Below are positions 12,401 through 24,082 of a stretch of 64,000 nucleotides of DNA, one piece after another. Position numbers and translations under genes: made by a program. This DNA is from Phragmites australis (lineage: Eukaryota > Streptophyta > Magnoliopsida > Poales > Poaceae): NCBI RefSeq assembly GCF_958298935.1, contig NC_084927.1, forward strand, positions 33,430,001 to 33,494,000, in the 5' to 3' direction. The notes beneath the pieces are model-generated. The model was not told the origin of the DNA. It did no database searches and saw only the letters and a program-made list of their open reading frames with translations. How positions within the stretch are numbered: the stretch's first letter is position 1; each line of letters opens with the position of its first letter.

Positions 12401-14731
12401 GCGTCACTGCTTGCAACTGAAGCCGCAGGTCTCAGAGCTCAAGGAAGCTTTGAAGCATCGGTTACAAGCTGCCGAGGTCTTCACTGTAACGGCAAATAAC
12501 TGCAGTTCAATGTGAACTTTAAGGATTGTTAAAGCTCGTACCTCTTCCGTATCAAAAATAGATGACATTTTAAACTACAAGCATTAATGTAAGAAATAAA
12601 ATAATTATTTTATCTTATTTAATATCATTAATTATATAGAAAATAAGACTTATACCGAAAAGTAAGTCACTTAGTAGAATAGTAAGATTGAAAAGGTTTG
12701 ACTAAAGTGATATCAAAATTATAGAATATTATTGTTAGCATAATAGATAAGGGGTGTCCTACTTAGCGGTCATCATATTGCCAAATATTAGCTGGTGGCT
12801 GATATTCTTAAGATCACGTCCTCATCACGCGACTAAGACAGAGCCCAGTTGACTAGCCTTTGATCGAAGGATAAGACCATATGATTAGTCCATGCGGATC
12901 ACAAGACACATATACTCACATAATCAGTCAAATCATATTAAACGTTATTCACATAAGTTTTTTCCTTCCTCAAACACCTCTTTAAGGCGAGCATGGTCGT
13001 GGACGGAGATAAAGTTGAAGCAACTCATTTCGTAGCATTTAATGTTATAGAATAACCTCGTAGGTGAGTATGATAGCGTTCGACGGACAGGATAGGACTT
13101 GCATGATGACCAGAGTAGGTTATGCGTGCTTATCCTCATCATGATGAGTTCGAAATAGGTCTGCTACAAGGTTTGACTTTATCCATTTGTATGCTCTTCT
13201 TTTCCCCTGTTATATAAAAAAGGGGATCTAACTTGTAAAAGGGGATTGGAGAAAAAGTAGTCCATTCTATTCATAAGAAAAAATATAAACGTAAGACTAT
13301 TATATCATAAGAAGATTGAACATAGATAATTTTCCCATCAATTTGATCCCTCCACAAGAAACAAGAATCAACTAGCCCATTGTGCAGTACACCGCAGATT
13401 TATTGTTAGAGACTTTCCCCCAATAATTACGGAGTATATATTTAGAATATTGTAGAAGAGTCTAAAAACGTCATTTATTTTAAAATTGAGGGAGTATTTT
13501 TTATCTATTAACGACGTTTCAAAGAAAAGATTGCTAGGCTATTCTTAATGATTTGTTTCTTATGTGATGTCTAACAGAAGAGAAAATAAAAAATTGATAT
13601 TAAAAAATAAGTATTTAATAGATACATATGTCTGGCTAATTTTTTAAAATCTTCTAAAATAATTTATTGTCTCACAATCAGTTAGCATTACTCACATAGT
13701 TAGTTTTTTTTAAGAAATAAGTTTTTCTCTTTTATCTTTAATTTACTTACAACACATTTTTTACTTATGTAGACACGTAATTAATATCTAAAAAATTAGT
13801 ATTAGGAGTGGCATTAAGATTCACACTTAGAGCGATTTCAAGAATGAGCCTCATCTTTGTCTCCATTTGTACTAGCTAAGCTAAGTACATGCAAGAAAAC
13901 GCTGAGTACACAAAACGTTATAACGATCTCAGAGAGTAATAGATACGAAGTGGCCATTTGCACAACCACGCAAAACTTCTGAGGTTGAGAGAGTCCTAGT
14001 ACGTCCCTTTTCCCCGTGCCACGGTACTTGAGGGTGACCGAAAGGCGATGGGCAATCCACCATCTATTTCGCTGCCTCCTTCTCGCCTCTGACAACCATT
14101 TTAGTGCGGGAAGGGGGTGAGGAGCCACTAGATCGGTGACTGGTGTACATACTCATACTTTCTAGTTTAGATCTTATTAGGTTATGATTAAGTTTTCCCA
14201 GTTTGATATATCCGGCTGGGACTTTTGCCCTTCTTTTTCGTCTCCGTTGACTGCAGCGGCTCCTGCACGGATATCCGAGGACAAGCTCTACAGGTTAGCT
14301 TTCTCAGCCTTTTTTGGAAGGGCTGGTTAGATTCGCTTTCCCTTGGTTGGGATTTGCTACCTGGGCTGTCAATTTTGACGATACCAGTTTTTTTGACTTT
14401 CTATGGTTTTGACGACGACGACTGATGCACGTCAGAAGGGAGATATTTGCGGCATACTAATGTTTGGAGGTCTCATCGAACTCCTTGGATGTGGCTTCTT
14501 GGCACCTGTCAGAGTGCTTCATCTCTATCTTTGGTGAGGTGGTGGGCGGCGAAAGCATGGCCTGTGATGGCGGAGACCTGATTATGCTTACGAGCATATT
14601 CTGTGTTTTCTAGGGTCTTTTGTGAAAAAGTTGTAACTGGGAAGCTTTGTTTGTGGACTGTGCTGTAATTTCTTGCTTTCCCAGGGTGCTATGTGCAAAT
14701 CAGGGATGTAAGCACGATGCTTCCTCCACTA
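12401..14731. other. AT-rich intergenic DNA with MITE debris
   Basis: No gene is recognised. Stowaway-type termini appear in isolation, for example cttccgtatcaaaaatagatgac near 12546 and ttgagggagta near 13485. Borders are too decayed to define elements. Confidence 0.35.
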
Positions 14732-14830
14732 CTACCTCCGCTTCTGCTTATAAATATCTATAAATCTTCATTTGTACAGTCAAATTTGCTACACTAAAAT
14801 ATGATGATAAGTTAAAATAAACTGAGGTAG
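14732..14830. mobile_element. Stowaway MITE (Tc1/mariner type)
   Basis: A 99-bp element starts CTACCTCCG and ends CTGAGGTAG, near-perfect inverted termini of the Stowaway type. It is flanked by TA on both sides (14730-14731 and 14831-14832), the expected target duplication. It has no coding capacity. Confidence 0.75.
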
Positions 14831-14832
14831 TA

Positions 14833-16723
14833 TAATATAATCGGCTTCTAGCCCCTTTAGCAAAAAAAAAGTAATAGATACGAAACTTAACAAAGTAACA
14901 ATCTCGTTAGCTTTATTCGGCTTATTCTTTTGACTCATTTGGTCATGAATTAGTAAATTGTATAGCTTGGCCTCCGGCCTCAAGGAACATGAACATCGCA
15001 CCTCAACAAAACACGGTTCCAAGATGCAAACCAAATCGGGAGTCAAACGTGCACGTCTCTCTTAGAAAACGGTCGAGCAAAGAAAACAACCCGGAGGTAT
15101 ATGGTGCGAGCTAGAAGACGAGGAGCAAGAAAGTCATAGCTACTGTGCGAGCCGGTAGCTTAGTTCGGACGCGCAGTGACACCCACGCCACGCTCGCCGC
15201 CCTCCCCGAGCCCGCTTCATGCCAACGCCCAGAATGCGACAACTCGGGGAGTTCGGTGCCCTCAAGCCCGCCGCCCATCCATCAAGCTCCCCGAATCGAC
15301 CAAAATACTAGTACTAGTGCTGTGGATAATTGACTTGGTGCTGATCTAGGTGTGTTCCCCGCATCGATGCTCGGAATCATCACTGTGCCAGGGAACACGC
15401 ATATTCTCCATTTCCTCTCTTCCTAGTCCCCGCCGAGCAGCACGTGTCGCGTGACGCTGCGAAGGCTAAGGTGCGGAACGGACTGGATGCCCGGAATGCA
15501 GGTGCGTGAACCGAACGGTGGGGCGCGCACGCTCTGAAGCACGAAAGCCTGTGGCCTCCATCGCATTTGCACCGGACCTCAGGCAGCTATGATGAGGGGC
15601 CGGGTCGGCGGGGTGGGTACGAGCCTGTGGTCAGGTTTGCGTAGGCGACCGGTTTGGTTGGGAAGGGGACGGCTGCCGTCTTGTTGGGGGGAAGCCTTTC
15701 TGCACCGGCGTTTTGTCACCACTCGGCTGCAACAGCGGAGGCACCAGTCACCAGCGAGGAGTGCGGGGCAAGCAAGTGCGGTTCTGTTCGTCTGCTCGTG
15801 CGATCGTTTTTTCTGGGTCGACTCCTTCCTCACAGAGCACAGTTCATCTGCTGTTCTCGAGTTCGGTTGGAGAGCGTGATCTATCCAAGATTCTGTAGTT
15901 GCGTTTTTATCACCATGGATTGAAATGTATTTGAGATTTGATCATTTGATGGACTAGAATGTCATATTTCTCGGAGAGACACAATCAGATTGTTGGAGAC
16001 CGAGGGTGAAAACGTAAGAGTACGACTTTATTCATCAGAGTTTAAATATTGGTGTACACGATTTATATGCATGTGAGTGTACTTTTAGTGATTTATTTTT
16101 AGGCACCTAATATGAGATGCACTCACGGGTGAGGGAGCATGACATGCGTGCGCGATGGTGTGTAACTGTGTTCTTGTGTGTCATTATTGCAATGAAAAGA
16201 AAAGATTGCTAGAGACCGAAGAGACGAGCGATGATAGTTCTACTAGTACTAGTCTAGGAGAACACTACTAGTAGTAGTCTAGGAGAACACGTGAAGCGTG
16301 AAACACTGGTTGGCAAGGACCTAGGATGTCGTCGTGGCCTACGAAATTTCTCGTACTGAAAACAGAGAAAAGAAAAAGGAGGAGGAAAGCCGAGTACTAG
16401 ATCGGAACAGATCAATTTGGCCCAAGCCAGCATCACGTAAGAGAGAGACATGATGGGCCAAGTTGTGACGATGGGCTGGGCTTGTATGTCGGAAGCGGAC
16501 CGAGCCCGTGAACAGATAAAAAAATTGGCGCATCTGTTATCGTGTGATTCGTGTCCCTTCGATTGAAGCACACTAGCACAAATGCATAATATCCCCTTTG
16601 TTCTCATGACTGAAACATGTAATTATAGATCAGCGTTTTGTGCTTCAAGAAAACGTTGAAGAAGAAAGCAGTTGATTAGTCCGACCACACCATTTCATTT
16701 CATATTCCGGGATCACCAGTTGG
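14833..16723. other. Intergenic, no recognisable gene
   Basis: A GC-richer part (about 15.1-15.9 kb) contains overlapping open frames without known domains. At 16240-16292 a ctagtactagtctaggagaacac-like unit is imperfectly repeated twice. Confidence 0.35.
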
Positions 16724-16846
16724 TTAAGCAGCTAACCACCAAAAACATGCATCAAATCTCAACAAAAAAATAACCGTGCGGCGGCCTGCCCCCAACACAA
16801 GAACCACGCAGAACAACGTGGCCGAGATCGCGATCTTCTTTACCAT
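16724..16846 (-). CDS. Possible small secreted peptide or isolated signal-peptide exon
   Basis: A 40-codon frame starts MVKKIAISATLFCVVLVLGA, which looks like a classical secretion signal: a basic start, a hydrophobic core and a small residue at the end. The rest (20 residues) is hydrophobic and ends in a stop, so it is not a complete secreted protein. It could be the first exon of a gene that has lost or moved its remainder, or chance. A splice donor after the signal is not obvious. I do not recognise the family. Confidence 0.15.
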   Translation of the reverse strand: MVKKIAISATLFCVVLVLGAGRRTVIFLLRFDACFWWLAA

Positions 16847-16849
16847 CGT

Positions 16850-17815
16850 CGCGCACGAACTGGTCCTGGATTAGGTTAGCGCTGGACCGTCGTTGCCGCC
16901 GGTACAATGTCTGACGGCGGCGCCGGCGGCTTGGACGGTGCGCCGTGCGCATTTGAGTATAGAGCCGTCGCCATGTGCTGGCACCTACCAGGGGGCCCGT
17001 GACTGTACCGCTGCCCACCAACTGAAGATGCATAAAAAAAAGTGTTGATGCATCACTGGACCTAGCTTGGTTAAGAGTGCGGATGTACATCGAGATCATT
17101 TAAGTTTGGGTCGGAAGTTATATTTCTATTAACAACAGCACTTGGTTACGCGAGACTACCAGGAATTGGATAGTCCTGTCGCTTTCTAGCTTTTGGTGTT
17201 TTTGGACATATTTGTTTGCTGGTTTTCTTTTTGGCTGAAAGTTCATTTCTCTTTTGAGGTTGCTTACAGTTGTGGATTGCTAGAGGTTGTTTAGTTAGAG
17301 TTCCTTCGGTAGAGTTTGTTCTGATCACTTTCTGTAGCCGCTCTCTCTGTAAGTTGAATTTCCTAACGTGAAATGTGATGCTTTCTATAAAGCGGAGCAG
17401 AGCCTTTGGTCTGAAGTCATATTTCTATTATCTTATCCAATTATTTTGGAAAATAATGTGCGATGATTGGAGTTTAAATGAACTAGCTGTGGAACTGGAA
17501 ACGGATTTGGTTGTGCGCTACTAATGGTAGAAACTGTGGAGTTGGGTTTCGAATGAACTTGATTCAGAGTGAAATGAGAATATTTTTGTTTTAAGAAGAA
17601 TCTGCTTGTCATACTCCCACGTATAGGAGACAGGGAGCATGTGAATGGTGAACCCGTCGTACCGTTACTCCCCGACAATAGCACACAGTGCTGACTCCAA
17701 CGTGCCACGCGGTGCGGCGGCAGCTTTGTTCATGTCCTAAATGGTGTTCTCGTAAATAACCCCAAACTCGGTGCCCCTTCACATTCCATCGTGCCAAAAC
17801 GCCGCTCCATTTTGC
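16850..17815. other. Intergenic, nothing recognised
   Basis: Mostly AT-rich DNA upstream of the gene at 17.96 kb. No supported feature. Confidence 0.35.
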
Positions 17816-17830
17816 CTCTGGCCCCGCCGC

Positions 17831-17840
17831 GTATAAGAGT
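17831..17840 (+). promoter_or_regulatory. TATA box of the Cys-rich protein gene
   Basis: gTATAAGag lies about 130 bp upstream of the ATG at 17963, in a GC-rich context. The spacing allows a 5' leader of about 100 bases. Confidence 0.5.
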
Positions 17841-17962
17841 GTCGGGCTCCTCTGCCTCCGCGCGTCCCTCTCTCGATCTCGACCACGAGCGGACGCACTG
17901 CCTCCCGTGACCCCGTTGCCCTCCAAAACCGCACGCACGGATCGGGCGGTGGGGAGCTAGCG

Positions 17963-18460
17963 ATGGCCGGCGACGAGTGGCGCTGCCGGAGGCACCCGGC
18001 CCTGCCCTTGGGCGGCGTGTGCCCGCACTGCCTCCGCGATCGCCTCCTCCGCCTCTGCCCCGACTGCGCCTGCCCACGGCACTGCCCCTGCCCCTGCGCG
18101 TCCTCCCCCTCCTCCTCGTCCTCCGCGGCCTTCGGCAGCGAGCTCGGCAGGGTCCACAGCCTCATCGAGCGGGAGCGCCGGGTCGCGCGCTCGCGCTCTG
18201 TCGCCGCGTCCGCCGTTGGCGACGATCAGAGTCGGCCCAAGTCGAGGGTCTGGGGCTGGGTGTCGTTCCGGAAGCCGGCGGCGGCCGCGGCATGCAGGGA
18301 TGTGGAGGAGGAGTACGACGACGCGGTGGCATTGGCGAGGTCGAGATCGGTGTCGGCGGCGGCGGCGCATGCCAATGGGGCCTCGAAGGCGGGAGTGTGG
18401 GGGAGGCTCATCCCCGGGAAGATCAAGGCGCTGCACCATCAGAAGTCAAGCGCGCGGTGA
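17963..18460 (+). CDS. Small Cys-rich protein, DUF740/OCTOPUS-like N-terminus
   Basis: A single-exon gene encodes 165 residues. The N-terminus has the pattern C-x2-HP-x4-GG-x-CPHCLRDRL, resembling the conserved opening of the plant DUF740 (OCTOPUS/POLAR-like) membrane-associated polarity proteins, followed by a dense Cys cluster (residues about 32-46). The rest is low-complexity: a Ser run, two ARSRSV/SRSVSAA motifs typical of phosphorylated Ser/Arg sites, short VWGW/VWGR motifs and a basic C-terminus. It is far shorter than true OCTOPUS proteins (over 500 residues), so it belongs to a shorter relative whose function I cannot state. The start is the first ATG after the TATA box in a GATGGCC context. 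GC content is very high at the start and falls downstream, the usual grass gradient. Confidence 0.78.
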   Translation: MAGDEWRCRRHPALPLGGVCPHCLRDRLLRLCPDCACPRHCPCPCASSPSSSSSAAFGSELGRVHSLIERERRVARSRSVAASAVGDDQSRPKSRVWGWVSFRKPAAAAACRDVEEEYDDAVALARSRSVSAAAAHANGASKAGVWGRLIPGKIKALHHQKSSAR

Positions 18461-18550
18461 GATGGATGGATCTACGGATGGCGATCAGTTCGGGTAGTTT
18501 CTTTTCTTTGAGAATGTGGCTGAGTTTGTTGTCACTTGCGCTAATTTGCT

Positions 18551-18557
18551 AATAAAA
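18551..18557 (+). terminator. Polyadenylation signal
   Basis: AATAAAA about 90 bases after the stop codon of the Cys-rich protein gene fits a near-upstream poly(A) element. Confidence 0.45.
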
Positions 18558-18559
18558 TC

Positions 18560-20850
18560 TGTTAATATTATGTAATCTCGCTTGCTTTGGGCCTTACAGA
18601 TTGCAATTATAGACAGAATGTGAATATGTTAGTGGCTTCCATTTTGTGTGCTACTGATTTTTTCGAAGACATCGAAATTGATCTTTCTAATTTTTGGTAA
18701 AAAAAAATCGATCTTTCTGATCTGACGAGTTATAGCTACACAGCGCATCGCACTGTACAGTCGCAATCGTGCACGCATGCATGCAACGAGCGCACGGGAT
18801 TGAATTCGTGGCACGGGGCGTCGTACGCGCATGCATGCCCGTCTCAATGCCTCGTGCCCTGTGTGCCTCTCGCGTCACCGTCCGGCTTGCCGGGCAGCGC
18901 AGGACATTCCGATGGTTTTCGTGTGTCTGGCCGGGTTCGGTTGGGGCCAATGCTCGTTCTCTTCCTCGTCAAGCGCGGCCGCAGATGCTTCGTTCGCATC
19001 GTCGTCGTTGCTGGTATGCTCCGCTGGATCCAGCTCTGTCGATGCGTGCGATGAGCTCTCGTGGCCCGTGCGAAGATCGTTTGGTCCTAGAAAGTGAAAG
19101 CGTTGGCATGCATGTATGCACGCACGCTGCGTCGTTCGCGCGCTTTCCTGCTGCCTGTTGATTTCTGCACGGCGTCTGCTGCCAGGACGGTAGCCGTGGC
19201 CTGCCATGATTGCTGCCGGAGTGTATTCAGACGAAGAAACGTGACCAGTGGCAACTATGGTCGCCTTTCAGTGCCTTTCTGCTGCGCTGCCCACGCACCA
19301 CTGGATGTTTTACTCAAGTGAGTACTCCGTGGTGATGTCTGATCTTGCTCGCGTGCACTCGTGCTGGTTTCGACTAGTGAAGAAACCCAATGGAACAGGG
19401 CGAGTATTCAGGCCGTGACCATTCTACGAGCATTTTCCAAAGAAACAATGCACGGTTGAAATCAGGAAAATGCAGAATGTCGTGCATTGATCGGACGGAA
19501 CCATTTTCAGAAACAGAGTTGGGTGCAAACATGGAGGAATGTGCAATTGACGTGGTTCAGTTGCTGAAGATGCACCAAAAGCCGAAAACTGTGAAGAGGC
19601 TGTGGTTGCTGCATTGTTCAGCGACGCCAGGCAGGGCAATGAGATGCGTGCGAAAGCCACGGCGATGACTCTGAGGGAAGGTTGTAGCCGGCGGCCGGAA
19701 TCGGCGGCGCTCCGGGGAGCTACGGCGTGAAAGCTGCTCGTTAGGAGAGAGCAGCGGACCGTGGGAAGTTCCAGTTCGCCATACTTGGCTGCCTGCCTCC
19801 TACCGGGTGGCTGTGACGGCGGGCAATATCTGCAAGGGACCAATTTGGATCGTGGCCACAATCGGCTACGTAAATTTGGATGGCCCAAGCGGACCGCTTC
19901 TTTCGTCCGCCAGGCGAACATTAGTGGGCCTACCGGCACTCCACATTGTACCGTATATTCGCGTTAATCCAAATGGGCGGAATTGGATCCAAATTGCAAC
20001 GAGCCAAGCTTTTTGGCGTCAGGTGAAAAAGAGACATTTGGCATCAAACACCACAACAGATCGCCTCAAAGTTGAGGAAAAAAAAGTTCATTTTGTTCCT
20101 TCAACTCTGGCCGTCGGAGGCCAGAGCACCATGGTGTGAGAGGCCGTAGAGGGGGGCGCGTTGGGGCGGAGCACATTCCAAAGGCAGCATTTGGTGCCGG
20201 CGCACAAGTGGGGTCGTGGTTAAGGAGGGACGGTGACCGCCAGTGCTGGGCCATAAGATTGTCTTTTGTCTCCACCTAAAATTTTGATCCGGTCTGTCAC
20301 TGCACAGTCCCGTTCAAACGCGGAAAAGTTTTATCTCTTCTGATTCCTAATTTGTAATATTTTGTTTCAATTCCTTCAAGAATCAAATTGTTTCATGTGA
20401 ACTAATTCCTATCTTCAGAACTATAACTCTGCCTATAAAAAAGATGCCACGTTAACTAATTCAACCCGTAAGATAGCACGCAAATATTTTAGTACAATTC
20501 ATTTGAACTATAGCAGTATTGGTCTTGTTGGCAAACACATGCATGCCCACTCCAGTGGGCACTAAACCACAAAGCAGACGCATGAAAATTGAGAGGTGGG
20601 AGTTCGAATCTCAAGCACACAGAGCTAAATAGTCCTTAAAATTAGGCATGAATAGTTGGCTAGGGAGTCTCTAATAGATTTTCTTTTTTTACATTCTATC
20701 CTCAAACTCTTGTCTCTCTTCTTTTTAAATGAAAATTACAGCAGGGAGTATTTCGTTTTTTTTAAAACAAAAAAGAGAACTCAACCTGCCAAGATCCAAT
20801 ACGTGGGCTCTATTAATTATCAAGTTGTAAAGTTCGGGATTGCAATCACA
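18560..20850. other. Intergenic, no recognisable gene
   Basis: The section 18.7-19.3 kb is GC-rich with repeated gcatgcatgc motifs and overlapping open frames on both strands. The rest is ordinary. No frame gives a recognisable product. Confidence 0.35.
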
Positions 20851-20852
20851 AC

Positions 20853-20939
20853 GGGGTGGTGGCGCAGTTGGCTAGCGCGTAGGTCTCATAGCTGAAGCGA
20901 GTGATCCTGAGGTCGAGAGTTCGAGCCTCTCTCACCCCA
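20853..20939 (+). tRNA. trnM-CAT: tRNA-Met (CAT), elongator type, with intron
   Basis: The sequence folds as a tRNA. The acceptor GGGGTGG (20853-20859) pairs with the CTCACCCC end, with discriminator A at 20939. The D arm is GCGC...GCGC, the anticodon loop CTCATAA has CAT at 34-36, and the T arm is GAGAGTTCGAGCCTCTC. A 13-nt intron (gctgaagcgagtg, 20891-20903) sits directly 3' of position 37, the canonical place. Plant elongator tRNA-Met genes are among the few plant tRNA genes with an intron. CCA is not encoded, as expected for a nuclear gene. Confidence 0.96.
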
Positions 20940-20941
20940 GC

Positions 20942-20950
20942 ATTTTTTTT
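20942..20950 (+). terminator. RNA polymerase III terminator
   Basis: A run of T residues begins three bases after the tRNA discriminator, the standard Pol III stop signal. Confidence 0.85.
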
Positions 20951-21266
20951 CTTCCCGATCTTTCTGTTTGCCTATGGGCTTGGTCCGGCTCGGGCAAAGC
21001 CGTTTCTCTCTTCTTCTTTTTTCGTTTCCAAGACGCATAGCACATTGTCTGAGATGTTATGCACATATGGAATTAGAGCATCTTGAAACGACTCTCTGCA
21101 GCCTATCTTTTATATTCTCATACTGAGAGTCTTCTTAAAAATATTTTTTTTTCTTAAATTTTCTCTCTCCAATAAACTCTGGATATCTCATTTTCTATAT
21201 TTTCACTCATGTGGCACCGACGAGTGAACCCCACCATCATACACACGCACATACGACTATAGTGAA
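20951..21266. other. Intergenic
   Basis: T-rich DNA between the tRNA and the solo LTR. No further feature is supported. Confidence 0.35.
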
Positions 21267-22978
21267 AATGGTCTTATTAAGTTATGATTGTGATTTTGGT
21301 GATTAATGATAATATAATTAATAAGATTAACATATTTGTCAAGAATATATGTTAGTAGATCTTATATATGCAATACATGAAGAAGTCATCATAGCCGGGA
21401 CAAAGTTTGCTCAAATTAAAGAAGTCATAAGAAGATTTGCCTTACCGGATAGTCCAGTGCTGTTGATATTGAGCTCACCGGAGCATATTTGATAAAGGGG
21501 GAGAGAGGCCTGAAGACCTCACCAGAAGTTCCGATGATTAGCAAGTGTGCTCACCAGAGTAATTCTTCTAGAGAAATGTGTCGTGCTAAAGAATGAAGGC
21601 TAAACCTCACCAGATAGTCCGATGATCAAAGCATGGTAATACCAGAGTGTTTTTTTGCCGAAGGCATAATGGAACAACCCACCAGATAATCTGGTGATCA
21701 TAGGAAGATACATATCAGAGCATTTCTACCAGAGAATGTTGCAGCCGTGGAAGATAGAAGATCAACATACCGGAAGGTCCGGTGTATATGTTGTACACAC
21801 CGGAGGCTTAACACCAGACTAATTTACAAAGAGAGGGTGCCAAATGTTAAAGAACTAAGTTCAAGATACCAGATAGTCTGGTGATAAAGTGATGTACACC
21901 GGATACTTTTATCAGAGCAATTTACATAGAGAAGAAGGACAAGCTTGGATGGCTTAGGATAACACTGGATAGTCTGATGATGGAGATTAAGTATATACTG
22001 GAGTGTCTGTTGTTCACAGAGTCTTGAGTGGGGTTCCAACGGCTAGTTTGTGAGAGTATACTCATCGGATGATCTGGTGTTAGTACTATTGTTCTCACCG
22101 GATTATCTGGTGTCAACAACTTTTCTGAACCGTTGGGTTAACAGTTAGTGCGCGGGTTTGAGGTTATAAATACCCTCACTCAATTATTTGAAGGTGTGGC
22201 ATGTTGTTGGAGTCTTGAGGAAGCTCATATACACTTGAGAAGACATCAAAGCCACCAAAATACTTAAAGTGATTATCTAAGGCAATTAAGCATAAGATTT
22301 GAGAGTGTTTAGTACTTAGAGTGAGTTGTAGCTAGGTGCTGCAGCTTGAAAGATGGATCAAAGAGTGATCCTAGCTTGCACTAAGTGGTACGTCGGAGTC
22401 TTAGATTCTTGGTGACTTGCTGGCATTTTGGCACTAGTGGCTAAAACTTGTTGACCCTCTGATATAGTGTGGAGCAGAGACGAGAAGCGTATACGGGGAC
22501 GTAGAGACCATTGCTTTGGTGGCTCAAAGTTTGAAGTGATCATGGTAGCAAGGAATCGGAAGAGAGGCTAGCGGTGAGATCTTGCCTTGGTGACTTGGTG
22601 GCTCATCCGGGTGGAGGCATTGTCTTTGTGACTTGGTGGCTCAAGAGCCGTGACTAGGTGCCGACCGTGAGTATATCCTTTGTGGAGCTCTAATGTGGAC
22701 TAGGGGTGACATTAATGCCATCGATACCACGGGATAAACATCCTTGTGCCGAGTTTGCTCTCTCTATCTTATTTACGTTTTTGTATTTACATTTTTGCAA
22801 TTTACCTTCTTAAATAAGTTGCAAGCGCTTTGATCGGTAGAGTAGACACACTAAATAAGTCTAGAACATATTTACATAGAAATTGATATAGGTTTATCTT
22901 GTGTAGTTTTTGGAGCCGAATATATTCTAAATATCCTAATTCACCCCCTTCTTAGGATGTCACCGATCCCTTCAATGG
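21267..22978 (+). mobile_element. Solo LTR, probably Sirevirus-like copia
   Basis: The left part (tgattgtgattttggtgattaatga) and the right part (attcacccccttcttaggatgtcaccgatcccttca) have the wording of long LTRs of grass Sirevirus/Maximus copia elements. No primer-binding site, gag or pol follows, so it is a solo LTR. The pentamer AATGG occurs on both flanks (21267-21271 and 22974-22978) and may be the target duplication, although it would leave ends TC...TC rather than TG...CA. The U3 half (about 21440-22115) carries at least nine palindromic ACCGGATagTCCGGT-type modules. A tataaatacc motif at about 22165 may be the LTR promoter. Confidence 0.6.
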
Positions 22979-24080
22979 CCCCGCCCGCCTACTGCTCCTG
23001 CTGCTACGGCTATCCCGGTCACACCCGTCACCTGCACACAAGCATTTCATTCTCTCTCTTGTCCTCCCTCCTCTGTTGTTCCATGTCCTAGCTCCCAGCT
23101 CCCTTATATCATCTCAGTATTAGTACAAGGCTACAAGTGGTAGGGCTTGGTACTGTATGAATCCTAGCTCCTACGTCCTAGAGGCTAAGTTGGTGGGGAG
23201 GAGGAGACGGCAGCTGCATTGCAAGCAGGGGAGATTCTCGGGCTTTGATGTTTGCTCCCACTAGTCAAAGGTTTCATGACTCCGCCATCAAAATCCAATC
23301 TTGGTCCTGTTAGTGGCGGCCGACCGGCTGATTGGCCCTTGTTCGCTGCTAATTTGGTCTATGGTTCGAGGATCCTGGATGAAAGCCCCGCCTTTGGGGA
23401 TGATTCGGTCCTGAATTTGAGGTTTCTTACTGCAAAGGTCATGTCCTGGGGCTGTCGGAGCGGAGGGTGGCCACCTGCGGTAGTTGAGGTCATCATCGGC
23501 GAGCCGAGTCCTAGAAAGTCCAACTTCATCGATTTCAGGGACCAGCTCGAGGGTGACGCAGGAGGGTGGGCGGCTGGGCACGGGACACCAGGGCGGGAGG
23601 AAGGGTGGTCACTGGAGGGCGGGTGCCGGAGGATAGGGAACGGGAGTCGCTCTCCAAAAGTAGGGGATGAAAGGGGATGTATTTGGCTAGAGAGAGTCAA
23701 ATAAAGATGATCTTGAAGATGCTCTTAGAGCTGCACAATACTTTGACCTGAAACTTCCAAACATTCTCTTATCTACACTACATTAGGCTTCTGATTTTAT
23801 GAGTAATGTCCGGTGTGACCTAGGGTGTCACAAGGGCGGATTTTCAAGAGGGGGGGGGGGCTGAAAGCCCCTACCCTGTGGTTTTCCATAGACCCCCCTA
23901 CCCTATAGTGTTCCATAAAGAAAAAGGAGAGGTACGAGGGAGAGAAAGAGAAAGAAGGAGAGGCGGATCGGAGGAGTAACAAGAAGATGAGCTCATTGGT
24001 AGTCCATCCTACGTCTGCACTCAGTGTCACCTTCTGTTGAACTATTAAATAGTTTCCGAGTGAAACTAATCCAAAAAAAA
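22979..24080. other. Intergenic, no recognisable gene
   Basis: A 150-codon open frame at 23252-23704 has no recognisable domain and is mirrored by an open frame on the opposite strand. A run of ten G residues near 23853 is followed by a C/T-rich mirror (gacccccctaccctatag). Confidence 0.3.
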
Positions 24081-24082
24081 AA

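Noticed and set aside
20575..20620. B-box-like ggtgggagttcgaatctca suggesting another tRNA or SINE
   Set aside because: No acceptor stem, A box or anticodon arm can be paired around it.
23252..23704. 150-codon open frame on the plus strand
   Set aside because: Mirrored by open frames on the opposite strand; composition effect, no domain.
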